The notes under the pieces are model-generated. The model made no database searches. It saw only the letters and a program-made list of their open reading frames with translations, and was not told where the DNA came from. Shown here piece after piece: positions 8,547-16,616 of a DNA stretch of 42,679 bases. Each line of letters begins with the position of its first letter. Positions within the stretch are counted from its first letter, which is position 1. The DNA comes from a virus. The stretch lies in the IMG/VR virus record IMGVR_UViG_3300042673_001139, positions 1 to 42,679 of that record. One strand, 5' to 3'. The position numbers and the translations under genes are program-made.

Positions 8547-8868
8547 TGACAACCTCACAAACCAAGTCGGTGTAGTCCTTGGCCCCAATGTTGGGGAGAA
8601 CCACTTTGATGTGATAAACGGTTGAACCATCAACCACGCGCATTGCTGATGTGATATCGCTGCGGTAGCGGATGCGGATGCTGGCAACAGCCACTGAGTT
8701 TTGAGCATCAGCGGTGATGTTTTCCAGGTTCTTGAGACCAGTGTTGAATCGAATGTCGGCCCAGACAGTGGCAAACGTTGACCATGTGTTGACGGGCTGG
8801 CCAACGGCGTCAACGGTTGGTGTTTGAGCCTGGATCACCACACGACGATTCAAGCGCCCGATGTCCAT
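8536..8868 (-). CDS. Head-tail connector/stopper (SPP1 gp16 / lambda gpFII type)
   Basis: 110 residues from ATG 8868 (MDIGRLNRRVVIQAQTPT), in TGATG overlap with the upstream stop; an ATG four codons earlier is less likely. The start pattern and the WATFATVWADIRF-like segment (here WSTFATVWADIRF) are typical of the head-tail joining family that closes the portal channel and binds the tail. Context agrees. Confidence 0.8.
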   Translation of the reverse strand: MDIGRLNRRVVIQAQTPTVDAVGQPVNTWSTFATVWADIRFNTGLKNLENITADAQNSVAVASIRIRYRSDITSAMRVVDGSTVYHIKVVLPNIGAKDYTDLVCEVVNGG

Positions 8869-9425
8869 CAGATGGCCCACACTTTCACTGTGTCCAGAAG
8901 CGCATTCACGCCAAGAGGAACGCTGGCAAGCTTCTTATCTGTCGCTTCTTGGCGGTTCTCGTACAGATGCCCAACGATCAACAGGATTGCGGCCTTGACT
9001 GCCGGGTCAAGCGTTGTGCTACCGGCCATGTACCGCACGCGCACAACGTTTGCGGCCTCATAAGTAGCAGGCCAGTCAGAACCAGCAGCAGACATGGCCC
9101 AATGGGAAAGACCGTAGTTATCAAGCGCATAGGCGGTGGTCGCAAGCGTTTGTTCTGTAGCGGCTTCGTCCACATAGATGATGCTGACCAGTGACGAAGC
9201 TGGGGCTAGTGGAAGGCTGATAGCACCAGGCGGAAAGCCATCTAAAGCCAGCTCGATTTCCTGCTCACCAATGGCTGTTCCGGTGTAGTGCTGGGCATAA
9301 GCCATTGCGGCCATCAGGTAGGCGGAAATCAAAGAATCATCAAAGGCATGATCCACACGCAGGTGTGCCTTCAGCGTTGGCAAGTCAATGACTGCCGCAG
9401 CGGGAGTGATGATCTTGTGGCTCAT
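8868..9425 (-). CDS. Head-tail connector protein (HK97 gp6-like)
   Basis: 185 residues. LPTLKAHLRVDHAFDDSLISAYLMAAMAYAQHYTG near the start is the typical helical signature of the gp6/gp15-like adaptor that forms a ring under the portal, and VKAAILLIVGHLYENR is the matching C-terminal helix. Followed by the stopper with a TGATG junction and preceded by a terminator (9463-9438), so it may rely on antitermination. Confidence 0.87.
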   Translation of the reverse strand: MSHKIITPAAAVIDLPTLKAHLRVDHAFDDSLISAYLMAAMAYAQHYTGTAIGEQEIELALDGFPPGAISLPLAPASSLVSIIYVDEAATEQTLATTAYALDNYGLSHWAMSAAGSDWPATYEAANVVRVRYMAGSTTLDPAVKAAILLIVGHLYENRQEATDKKLASVPLGVNALLDTVKVWAI

Positions 9426-9437
9426 GGATGTTCAGAC

Positions 9438-9463
9438 GTAAAAAAGCCCGCACGTGGCGGGCT
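9438..9463 (-). terminator. Terminator before the gp6-like connector gene
   Basis: Stem AGCCCGC/GCGGGCT (9445-9451 and 9457-9463), five-base loop, six T on the minus strand (9444-9439). Separates the inserted accessory virion genes from the connector genes. Confidence 0.75.
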
Positions 9464-9482
9464 GGTTGTGTGTGACGCTTGC

Positions 9483-10187
9483 TTAGTGCCTGTAGCCTGA
9501 TTGGCGGTTAGATGGGCGCTTCGGGTAGCTTGTTTTGATGGTTCCAGCCAAAGAACCAAGCACGTTTGAAAGTGCGCCGTTCGTAGCCCTGCCGCCTCGA
9601 ATAGATGCCGTGACGGTGATCTGTGCGCCTTGGGCTGTTGCTGTGCCGCCTACAGATGAAGCAGAACCGCCTTGGATTGATGTGGTCGCCTGAATCGTTG
9701 CGCCCTGGGCTATCGAAGCACCACCACCTACGGCAGAACCACCAAACATTGACGCAACACTTGTGATGGTTGCGCCCTGTGCCGTGGTGGCGCTTCCACC
9801 TGTTGCCGATCCGCCAAATATCGACGCGCCTACAGTGATTAGTGCGCCGCTTGCTGTTGTCCCGATAACAATGGTGTTGTTCGACGTGCCGCCTAGAACA
9901 CCATCCTTGAACCACTGGCCGTTTAATGGATACGAGCCATCAGGCGCACCCGTCAGCGTTGCCGAGCTGTCCTCGTTTAAAACAAAGGTTCCAGAACCAG
10001 GCGCTGTGCTTGGAACCCACCGAAACTCTGCCGCTGCGTCACCAGGAAGCACGACATGCTGGTAAAGCAGCGCTGGGCCGTGTGCGCCGGTTGATGGGAC
10101 TTGATCTCCCCTGACGCCGTGGCCTTCATACGCGGAAGAAAGCCAACCACCACTAACCAGCTCGGTCGAATCAGATAACCAGCTCAC
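9483..10187 (-). CDS. Repeat-containing virion accessory protein
   Basis: 234 residues, not recognised by family. Residues about 113-204 are four imperfect 24-25-residue repeats built on GA-x-I-x-VxASIFGGSATGG-x-A-x-AQ, as expected for a beta-solenoid or stacked beta structure. The C-terminus is basic (KRPSNRQSGYRH). It overlaps the upstream 316-residue gene by four bases, and that protein carries one further copy of the same repeat. Position among head genes suggests a surface or neck-attached component; inference. Confidence 0.6.
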   Translation of the reverse strand: MSWLSDSTELVSGGWLSSAYEGHGVRGDQVPSTGAHGPALLYQHVVLPGDAAAEFRWVPSTAPGSGTFVLNEDSSATLTGAPDGSYPLNGQWFKDGVLGGTSNNTIVIGTTASGALITVGASIFGGSATGGSATTAQGATITSVASMFGGSAVGGGASIAQGATIQATTSIQGGSASSVGGTATAQGAQITVTASIRGGRATNGALSNVLGSLAGTIKTSYPKRPSNRQSGYRH

Positions 10188-11134
10188 GTTGCAGCCTTAC
10201 GCGGCATGCGCCGCTGTCCGCCTACTTCCTCCCAGTCAATCGCGTAGGTCGTTCCTGCAACCAATGCCGCATCTGTGGTCGTGAAAACTCCAGCGCCATT
10301 TGTGGACAGACCTGCCCTTGTAAGCACAAGTGCGCCAGTAGATATGTTGTAGAAGCGCACATAGTTAAGGCCGATGCTTGCTGCAACAGTTCCGTTATTT
10401 CGCCTCAAAACTTCACTTGTGAACGTGCCAGAAGCAACGCCTCCTGTCGCCGCTCCTCCAAATATGGAGGCTGTGGCGGTTACGGTTGTGCCTTGTGCTG
10501 TTGATCCGCCGCCTGACGCTGGCGTCAATGCAATTGCTATTGCAGAGGCTTGAGTGGGGCTTGTTCCAGTCCACGAAAAGCTCGTGGATGTGCCATTCAG
10601 GAGATACGAGACAGAGCTTTCACCAATCGAGCCAACGTTTGTGCCTGCGCTTGGAGTTAAGGCCGATCCGCCAAATGCTCTAGCGGAGAAAATTCCAAAT
10701 CCGCCCGATGGAGTTGCTATCGATGGCGCTGCGATTGGACTAGAAACACTGCCGCCACTGACTGCTTGAAAGGCCGCAATTGGCGAAACTTGGTTAATTG
10801 CATCAAACACCAGGACAGTCAACGCGCCACCGTTTGAGCTTGAGGTGTTGAAGTTAATGGATACGTTGTATGTCCCGGAAGCTGGGGCCAATAGATACCA
10901 GGCCCTTAACGAGCGATTCGCTAGGGCCGCACCAGAATTTCCAATATCCACTATTCCAGTGGAAGAGCCGTTAACGGTTATGCCTGTATACGTTGACCAG
11001 GGCAAGTCGTTGTTGCAGTCCTTGATGATGACCATGACCGAATTGGTCAGGCCAGAAGGAACTGTCACCGACAGGACGTGTGAGTTATTTGTGAATGAGT
11101 TGAGAGAATTTTGCGCAGAATATTGAAACGGCAT
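10184..11134 (-). CDS. Putative virion surface protein with jelly-roll-like N-terminus
   Basis: 316 residues, Ser/Thr/Gly-rich and beta-strand-rich, without cysteine pairs or membrane segments. Residues about 1-205 read like a single large beta-sandwich (LRAWYLLAPASGTYNVSINF, SAIAIALTPA). Residues 211-233 (STAQGTTVTATASIFGGAAT) match the repeat unit of the next gene. The C-terminal part (about 240-305) looks like another small beta domain. Two bases separate it from the SGNH hydrolase stop. A carbohydrate-contacting or decoration role is inference. Confidence 0.5.
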   Translation of the reverse strand: MPFQYSAQNSLNSFTNNSHVLSVTVPSGLTNSVMVIIKDCNNDLPWSTYTGITVNGSSTGIVDIGNSGAALANRSLRAWYLLAPASGTYNVSINFNTSSSNGGALTVLVFDAINQVSPIAAFQAVSGGSVSSPIAAPSIATPSGGFGIFSARAFGGSALTPSAGTNVGSIGESSVSYLLNGTSTSFSWTGTSPTQASAIAIALTPASGGGSTAQGTTVTATASIFGGAATGGVASGTFTSEVLRRNNGTVAASIGLNYVRFYNISTGALVLTRAGLSTNGAGVFTTTDAALVAGTTYAIDWEEVGGQRRMPRKAAT

Positions 11135-11136
11135 TG

Positions 11137-12447
11137 CTAGCCTCTCAAGCTAAAGCAGCGCACATCAAACGATCCGATGCTTGCGCCGCTGAATGTGTTT
11201 TGCCACTCCAAAGCAAGCGCCAACGTGACGCCGCTTTCTGTCGCGCCGCTTTGCCGTGGCAGTGCGCTTCGCATCACCACTGTTTTTGTCACGGTCGTTG
11301 CTTCAGGGCCAAGCCCCAACCAAAACTGAGGCAGTAGGTATTGGTTGTTGGTGGTGTTGCCACGAGCAAACAATGTCAACCGCCTGGCGTTGGATATGTC
11401 AAGCGCGTTGAACCGAACCTCAACAATTGCCTCGCATCGGCTTGGGTCGCCGGAAGTGATCGACCGGCCAGACGTAGCCATGCGCAACTCAGCCCAGCCG
11501 CCGCCCTGCCCGCCTGTTGGCGTTACGCGCTGCCAGGGCGTTTGGTTTGGATCGCCACCAGCAGCAGCAACGATTGACGCAGTTCCTGCCCCGAAGAAGG
11601 TGTCAATGCTGTAGCCGGTAGCAACCTGACCACTCCAAGCGCCACCAGACAGCGTGCCGCTCCCAGTGGTTGCTGGGTTATTGGCCCACTGGTTGCTTGC
11701 TGGCGTGACCAGATAGGTGTCGGTGTTGCTTGTGACCAGTTGCAGCGGGTAGCTGTAGCCTCTGGCAGCGTAGGCGGAAACCAGTAAATCGCCTCCAGCA
11801 ATGCCCATGCGGCGCAACCCGGCATAGTTCATGTGGACGCCGTCAGTGAAATAGCTGCTGACACCAGCGCCAGATGGCACGCCACCCACCCGCAAGGCCG
11901 CGCCATCGTCTATGTAAACAACACCAGCAAACGCGCCACCTCCGTATGTGGAAAGCAAGCCAGCGTTGATGTTTTGCACTGCCGCGTCTTTTGCGGCGGC
12001 GCTTGCTTCTGGTGACGTGATCGGCGGAACCGAACCGATGATGACTTGATCCGCGTAGGTCAGACACTTGGTCACAAGCGTTGCGAAGTTGCTTGATATG
12101 CCAGACCAGTTTGTCAAAGCTCGCGCATCGTTCGTGCCACAGCGCAGGAACACTGAGCCCAACTTTGGCAAGCCAAGCGCACTCGCCAAACCAGCCAAAC
12201 CTGGTGAGCCTGCGGTGTAGCTGTTGTCGATGCGCGCCAGTATCTGAGCCGTTGTTTCACCGGCCACGCCAGCGTTATGAACTGGTTTCAAAACGCCACC
12301 AGAAATGCCGCCCATCCATGTCGCCGTTGTCAGCTCATAAATGGCGTTCTGGGTCAATGAATCACCGACAAGCGCCGTCGCAACATGTGGGTTAAAAAAC
12401 CTGCCAATCCCAACCGTCGCCCCAGAAACTGCAACGTAAACAGTCAT
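11137..12447 (-). CDS. SGNH/GDSL-family hydrolase, virion-associated
   Basis: 436 residues from ATG 12447, chosen for AGGAAAG upstream and an ATGA overlap with a small membrane gene; the longer open frame is shadow. All SGNH blocks are visible: GDS with nucleophile Ser30, block II Gly near 63 (NAGVAGET), block III GTND (104-107), block V DGVH with Asp202 and His205. Such enzymes deacetylate or de-esterify surface sugars. Residues about 240-436 form a beta-rich C-terminal domain. It lies between major capsid and connector genes, so it may be carried on the capsid; no signal peptide. Substrate unknown. Confidence 0.8.
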   Translation of the reverse strand: MTVYVAVSGATVGIGRFFNPHVATALVGDSLTQNAIYELTTATWMGGISGGVLKPVHNAGVAGETTAQILARIDNSYTAGSPGLAGLASALGLPKLGSVFLRCGTNDARALTNWSGISSNFATLVTKCLTYADQVIIGSVPPITSPEASAAAKDAAVQNINAGLLSTYGGGAFAGVVYIDDGAALRVGGVPSGAGVSSYFTDGVHMNYAGLRRMGIAGGDLLVSAYAARGYSYPLQLVTSNTDTYLVTPASNQWANNPATTGSGTLSGGAWSGQVATGYSIDTFFGAGTASIVAAAGGDPNQTPWQRVTPTGGQGGGWAELRMATSGRSITSGDPSRCEAIVEVRFNALDISNARRLTLFARGNTTNNQYLLPQFWLGLGPEATTVTKTVVMRSALPRQSGATESGVTLALALEWQNTFSGASIGSFDVRCFSLRG

Positions 12448-12554
12448 TTCTTTCCTACCCCAACGCCAGCCAGAAAAAGCAGCGCAAACAAGGCAATAAC
12501 CACCAATAAGCCGATGGAGCCAAAGGCCAGCCAAAGCAGCAGCGAATCAGTCAT
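12444..12554 (-). CDS. 36-residue single-span membrane protein
   Basis: Short frame MTDSLLLWLAFGSIGLLVV... ending GVGVGKK, one strongly hydrophobic segment (residues about 4-32) and a basic tail. Its start overlaps the upstream stop by four bases and its stop overlaps the SGNH start by four bases, so it is an integrated cistron. Function not known; inner-membrane insertion is likely. Confidence 0.6.
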   Translation of the reverse strand: MTDSLLLWLAFGSIGLLVVIALFALLFLAGVGVGKK

Positions 12555-12775
12555 AGGGGAAACTCACTGTCGAAATCGTCTTTGCGCGCTTTGCCGCCAA
12601 ACAGGGCTTCTTGCACGCGGCGAAACATGCCGCGCCAGCCTTTGTTCTCAGCACGGCACTTGTCTAGATCGGCTTGCAGTTCAGCAACCTCCTTGGCGGG
12701 CACCCATGCGCCGCGCTCGCGTACATCAAGCAAGACAATGTCGCCTTGCTCGACTGGAGGCTTGGTGTCGCTCAT
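12551..12775 (-). CDS. Small charged protein in the head module
   Basis: 74 residues (MSDTKPPVEQGDIVLLDVRERG...). The centre (EVAELQADLDKCRAENKGWRGMF) is a probable coiled coil. No family recognised. One base separates it from the upstream stop, and it overlaps the next tiny membrane gene by four bases. Confidence 0.55.
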   Translation of the reverse strand: MSDTKPPVEQGDIVLLDVRERGAWVPAKEVAELQADLDKCRAENKGWRGMFRRVQEALFGGKARKDDFDSEFPL

Positions 12776-13210
12776 TTAGTTCTGGAAGCGAACAGACGTG
12801 GCGTTTAGCGTGAAAGTTGCTGCCGAAGTAGTGACATCAGCAGATGTGCCAGTGCCGCCGAATTCATCGTTCACGCAAACCAACTCATCGGCACTTGCAG
12901 CGCCGCCGCGTCGTTTGTAGTAAACAGCTTTGCGTGCTGTGATGGTTGAGCTAGGCCAAGTCACCGTTGGAAAGGTGATCGTGACGCGATCAGTTGCGGT
13001 GTCTTTCGCAATGGTCGGCACAACTGCCTGTCCGCCTGCGGTGTATCCAGTGCCGCTCACCTCGTTGGTGATGTCTGAGCGCTTGGTGTGTGTGTCTTTG
13101 TTCTCGGTGTAGCTCGATGTGGTGAGCATGACAAAGAATGTGTCTGTATCGAAGTCAACCGCGCCACGCGCCATGTCTTCGATCACGCTGGTATAGATGA
13201 GTGATGCCAT
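12776..13210 (-). CDS. Phage structural protein of the MASLIYTSV type
   Basis: 144 residues beginning MASLIYTSVIEDMARGAVDF, with DTFFVMLTTSSYTENKDTHTKRSD and GTGYTAGGQAVV. This pattern is common in siphovirus and myovirus structural modules, usually annotated as hypothetical virion protein. Predicted all-beta, without enzymatic residues. Lies two genes after the major capsid; decoration or fibre-base role is inference. Confidence 0.65.
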   Translation of the reverse strand: MASLIYTSVIEDMARGAVDFDTDTFFVMLTTSSYTENKDTHTKRSDITNEVSGTGYTAGGQAVVPTIAKDTATDRVTITFPTVTWPSSTITARKAVYYKRRGGAASADELVCVNDEFGGTGTSADVTTSAATFTLNATSVRFQN

Positions 13211-13414
13211 TTATGCCTCGGCTTTCTTGCGTTTTGGCTTGGTTTCTTCTGGCTCGGAACTGGGCTTCACGGCATCAACGTACTTGGCCGCCGACGCCTC
13301 GTTAACCAAGTGCTTTGCGAAGTCGGCATCAGTGCGCAAGATGTCGCCGCTTTTAAGGACTCCATAGCGCTGCGTGATGACCATTCCAAGAATCTCAACT
13401 TCAACTTGTTCCAT
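13211..13414 (-). CDS. Small head-module protein
   Basis: 67 residues from ATG 13414 (MEQVEVEILGMVITQRYGVLKSGDILRTD), preferred over the ATG at 13426 because GGGGGA lies four bases upstream. A small beta-rich domain with a Lys/Glu-rich tail (ETKPKRKKAEA). Similar short proteins often follow the major capsid gene in HK97-type phages; function not established. Confidence 0.6.
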   Translation of the reverse strand: MEQVEVEILGMVITQRYGVLKSGDILRTDADFAKHLVNEASAAKYVDAVKPSSEPEETKPKRKKAEA

Positions 13415-13436
13415 TTGTTCCCCCATGTTTTGGAAA

Positions 13437-13461
13437 GTGGGCGACTACAAAAGCCGCCCAC
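13437..13461 (-). terminator. Hairpin after the major capsid gene, weak T-tract
   Basis: Stem GTGGGCG/CGCCCAC (13437-13443 and 13455-13461), followed on the minus strand only by TTTCC. Lies between the capsid stop and the next start. Could be an mRNA 3' stabiliser rather than a terminator. Confidence 0.4.
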
Positions 13462-13469
13462 ATCACTAC

Positions 13470-14636
13470 TTAGGCAGGGGTCAAATCGCCGTAGCGAGCT
13501 GCGGCTGGTTTCTCAACCGTCAAGGCCAAACGACGCTCGGCGCGGATGGTTACCAAGTTCAACTGGAAGTTGTTTTCATCCGAGTCGCTCAACTCAACAA
13601 CGACGCCCTCACGGTTGTGCAAGGTTGCGGCCTGAGCCAAGCTGCCCACCCACACGTTGTCGGCTGTCATGGCGTTGGATGCCACGACAGGGCGGCCAAA
13701 CAGACTTGGGGGGGTCATGCTCACAGGATCGCCCAACAGGTAGCGGCCAGTGCTGTCTTTGGCAAGACGCATAGTCCACCAGTCGGCGGTGTTGAGGATG
13801 ATCGCGTCGGCTGGGTAGTCAGCCAGCGCCGTGTCACCAATCATCTTGCCGATCAAGTCGAAACGGTTGGTTGGAGAAAGACCCAAAGCAGTCAACGAAG
13901 CGGAGGTATAGCCGTGTGCCGTGAAGTTGCCTGCGTTGGTCAAGCCGTTGATGTTCGGTGCGATGCCGTTACCAGAAACCAACTGGGTCTCAACACGCAG
14001 ATTCACGCCATACACCATGCGGCGGTTGATGTACGCAGTCAAAGCCGCGTTATCCATCGCCAACTGACGGGTGATCTTCAACCAGTGAGCAACCGTACTG
14101 ACTGGCATGGTGCCGGTCGTGAAGGTGATTGAACTTTCAGGTTTTGCAGTGCCTTCAGCTCGTTCTGCCGCAGCATTGGTGAAGACGTTTTCACGGATCC
14201 AGTCAATTGATGGCGCGGTTGTTGGAATCGAGGTGAGCAAGTCTTCAATGGTGAAGACACGAAACGCACCTTCAACCAAACCAGGCTTGCGGTCGCTGTA
14301 GGTGTTGCCGATGGCGTTGGTGATGGTGTTTTTCACCTCAAGACGCAAACGCCCGCGAGCATCTTTGCGCAGGAAACTGTCGTACTCGGCATTCTTGGTG
14401 AATTGAGCGCCGACAGATTCGTCCTTTGCTTCTTGGGCGGCGGGCGCGGTGGCTTTTTGCTCCAACTTCAGCAGGCGGTCGGCCAACTCGCGCTGGTCGA
14501 TGCCGATGGCCTCAATTGCAGCCTTTGTGTCGGTTGTGACTTTGCCGAGTGTCTTCATTTCGCCTTCTGCCTTTTCAGACATGGCGATCAGTTTGGATTC
14601 AACAGAATCGAGGGCTTTCAGAATTGCGTCAGACAT
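13470..14636 (-). CDS. Major capsid protein, HK97 family
   Basis: 388 residues. The first about 80 are a charged coiled-coil delta/scaffolding-type domain (SVESKLIAMSEKAEGEMK..., LADRLLKLEQKA) expected to be cut off by the protease encoded just upstream. The rest matches the HK97 coat fold: FTIEDLLTSIPTTAPSIDWI, the E-loop region around AKPESSITF, ILNTADWW, and GDPVSMTPPSLFGRPVVAS near the C-terminus. Flanked by a strong terminator upstream and a hairpin downstream. Confidence 0.95.
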   Translation of the reverse strand: MSDAILKALDSVESKLIAMSEKAEGEMKTLGKVTTDTKAAIEAIGIDQRELADRLLKLEQKATAPAAQEAKDESVGAQFTKNAEYDSFLRKDARGRLRLEVKNTITNAIGNTYSDRKPGLVEGAFRVFTIEDLLTSIPTTAPSIDWIRENVFTNAAAERAEGTAKPESSITFTTGTMPVSTVAHWLKITRQLAMDNAALTAYINRRMVYGVNLRVETQLVSGNGIAPNINGLTNAGNFTAHGYTSASLTALGLSPTNRFDLIGKMIGDTALADYPADAIILNTADWWTMRLAKDSTGRYLLGDPVSMTPPSLFGRPVVASNAMTADNVWVGSLAQAATLHNREGVVVELSDSDENNFQLNLVTIRAERRLALTVEKPAAARYGDLTPA

Positions 14637-14654
14637 GGTTTTTTCCTTCGGAAA

Positions 14655-14679
14655 TAAAAAAGCCGCCTCGAGGGCGGCT
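14655..14679 (-). terminator. Terminator between protease and major capsid genes
   Basis: Stem AGCCGCC/GGCGGCT (14661-14667 and 14673-14679), five-base loop, then T residues on the minus strand (14660-14655). Just upstream of the capsid start 14636, so late transcription must pass it. Confidence 0.78.
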
Positions 14680-14699
14680 GTAGGGGTTGCGGTTATGCG

Positions 14700-15377
14700 T
14701 CAGTGATTGATGATCTTGTTGAGTCTTTCGAGCACCATCGCTGTGGTTTTCGCTTGTGCGTCTTCTGGAGAATCCCTCCCCTCAAAGATCGCCTTAGAGC
14801 GGGAAACAATCGCCATTGCCTCCCACTTGCCCAGCCCCGCATCCCGCAGTAGCCGTTCAATGTCTCGCTCTGTTTTGCACTCAGGCAACAGGGCCTCAAA
14901 ATCAATTGATTTCACGCTCGCCAGGTCAACGCGGGCAAATTTGTCAGCGGGGAAAGTGACGATTGAAGTCTCTGCAAGCCGACTGACTCGCTTTATCAAT
15001 CTTCCACCGTCTTTTTCCTCAAAATCACCCTTTTTCAGCGCGTAACCAATGGACATTGAGTCCAAAGTGCCATGTTTTAGGGCTGCTTTGACCTCGTTTG
15101 CGAGCGTATTTCCAGGGGTGAATTCGCCCGTCAACAACAGGCCGTAATCGTCCTCTTTTGCATCTACCCACTTGCCAATAGGCACAGCGGACGAATCATG
15201 GTTAAAAAACATCTTTGGGAGGCCGTTTTCGGCCAAAGTGCCCGCATAGGCACCTTTAACGATCGTGTCGCCGTAGCTGTCCACATTCCCGAACGTGGAG
15301 GCGTAGCCTGTAAACGTCGATTCATCGCTGCGCAGCTTGAATTGCGCGGCTTCTAGGTTGATTGATTTGTGTTCCAT
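14700..15377 (-). CDS. Prohead maturation protease, HK97 gp4-like
   Basis: 225 residues. N-terminal FTGYASTFGNVDSYGDTIVKGAY, FFNHD with the likely catalytic His60, and DSMSIGY with the likely nucleophile Ser109 are the marks of the HK97 prohead protease (peptidase family S78/U35). It cleaves the capsid N-terminal domain during prohead maturation. Located between portal and capsid as usual, six bases after the portal stop. Confidence 0.92.
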   Translation of the reverse strand: MEHKSINLEAAQFKLRSDESTFTGYASTFGNVDSYGDTIVKGAYAGTLAENGLPKMFFNHDSSAVPIGKWVDAKEDDYGLLLTGEFTPGNTLANEVKAALKHGTLDSMSIGYALKKGDFEEKDGGRLIKRVSRLAETSIVTFPADKFARVDLASVKSIDFEALLPECKTERDIERLLRDAGLGKWEAMAIVSRSKAIFEGRDSPEDAQAKTTAMVLERLNKIINH

Positions 15378-15383
15378 GTTCCC

Positions 15384-16616
15384 TCACTGGGCAATGTTTG
15401 CGCCTGTGCCGCCAGATGCGACGGCTTGACCTAGCTTGCTCATTGGCAGCATGTTTGATTGCACTGTCAGCTCATCGCCGCCTGCTATTGGCTCGTCGTT
15501 TTCCAACTGCCTGCACTCGTTTCTGGTCTTTAGGCCGTTTTGAACCGCTTTCGCATACACCTCGAATCGGTCTGTGATGTTTCCGCGCAAAAGTGCGTCG
15601 TGGCTAAACTCAGCGGTCATTCCTGCGCGCTGACGCGAAGTCATCACGCGCTTTCTTACTGCCTGCTCGATGCCAACAAGAATCGGACGGATCACCAACT
15701 TATGCCAAGAGTCGATAACCTGCTCTGAGCCGTTGTAGGTAACTCCATCGTTGTGCTGCACAAGAACGGGTGGCGTTGCCATCCATCGGCAAACCTCAAC
15801 AACTCCATAATTTCTCGTCTCAAGAAGCTGCATCTCCTGAGGACTCAGGCTGATTTGCTCATACTTCATGTTGGCCTCAAGAATCGCCAATCGTTGGTTG
15901 GATGTTGAAGCCAGCTCGCCGTAGTTGTTTCTCAACGCTTCTCGTTGGGTATTGCTTAACGGTGCATCAACCATCAAGACGCCAGTTGGTTTACCGCTAG
16001 CTGAATAGAGTTTCGTCGCTGCTGTTTGTGCACTAGCTAGCTCATCAGTTGTTGCCGCCATGTAGGCCAAGCGCTCAAGGCCAACAGTGCCATTGCCTAA
16101 GCCCTTCAGGTGCAGAACACTGTCCTCTTGCAGAATTACCGTTTGCCCAGAAACTGTGTATTCATAGACAACAGAACCATCATCAAGAACAACTAGTTTT
16201 GTTTGGTCTGGAGACATGGGCCACATGGCCAACACTTCGCCGCTTTCGTCACGCTCCAGCCTTGCATATGCGTTGCCTTTTACGTCGTGACTCATCATCA
16301 TGGCCCGCCAGAACTCAATCGGCGTCATGCGGCTATTTGGTGACTCATGGAGGAGTGAGTAGAGCCGCGATGTCCTGGCTAGTTTTCTTTGCCCACTAGA
16401 GTCCTTGTAGGCGAAGAATGGAAGGCTTGCGATGGTGTTCGCACGAAGTTCAACGCACGCCCAAAACGTACTTATCTGAAGTGCGCCATCAACTCCAATG
16501 GTTCGAGTCCCATCAACCAAACGAGAAGTAGGCGCAGCAATCTGCTGGCCTTTTGATTCGCCCATGGCTGCGCCAAAGCTGAACCAACTCCCGAATTTTT
16601 GGAGGAATGACGCCAT
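15384..16616 (-). CDS. Portal protein, HK97 family
   Basis: 410 residues. STFWACVELRANTIASLPFFAYKD near residue 50 is the family signature, and the C-terminus carries the extended segment NGLKTRNECRQLENDEPIAGGDEL seen in HK97-type portals. Forms the dodecameric ring at the packaging vertex and binds the terminase encoded just upstream (start and stop share base 16616) and the gp6-like adaptor. Confidence 0.93.
   Translation of the reverse strand: MASFLQKFGSWFSFGAAMGESKGQQIAAPTSRLVDGTRTIGVDGALQISTFWACVELRANTIASLPFFAYKDSSGQRKLARTSRLYSLLHESPNSRMTPIEFWRAMMMSHDVKGNAYARLERDESGEVLAMWPMSPDQTKLVVLDDGSVVYEYTVSGQTVILQEDSVLHLKGLGNGTVGLERLAYMAATTDELASAQTAATKLYSASGKPTGVLMVDAPLSNTQREALRNNYGELASTSNQRLAILEANMKYEQISLSPQEMQLLETRNYGVVEVCRWMATPPVLVQHNDGVTYNGSEQVIDSWHKLVIRPILVGIEQAVRKRVMTSRQRAGMTAEFSHDALLRGNITDRFEVYAKAVQNGLKTRNECRQLENDEPIAGGDELTVQSNMLPMSKLGQAVASGGTGANIAQ

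Noticed and set aside
11137-12534. Longer SGNH protein starting at 12534
   Set aside because: The extra N-terminus overlaps the 36-residue membrane gene in another frame and lacks a ribosome site; ATG 12447 has a good one.
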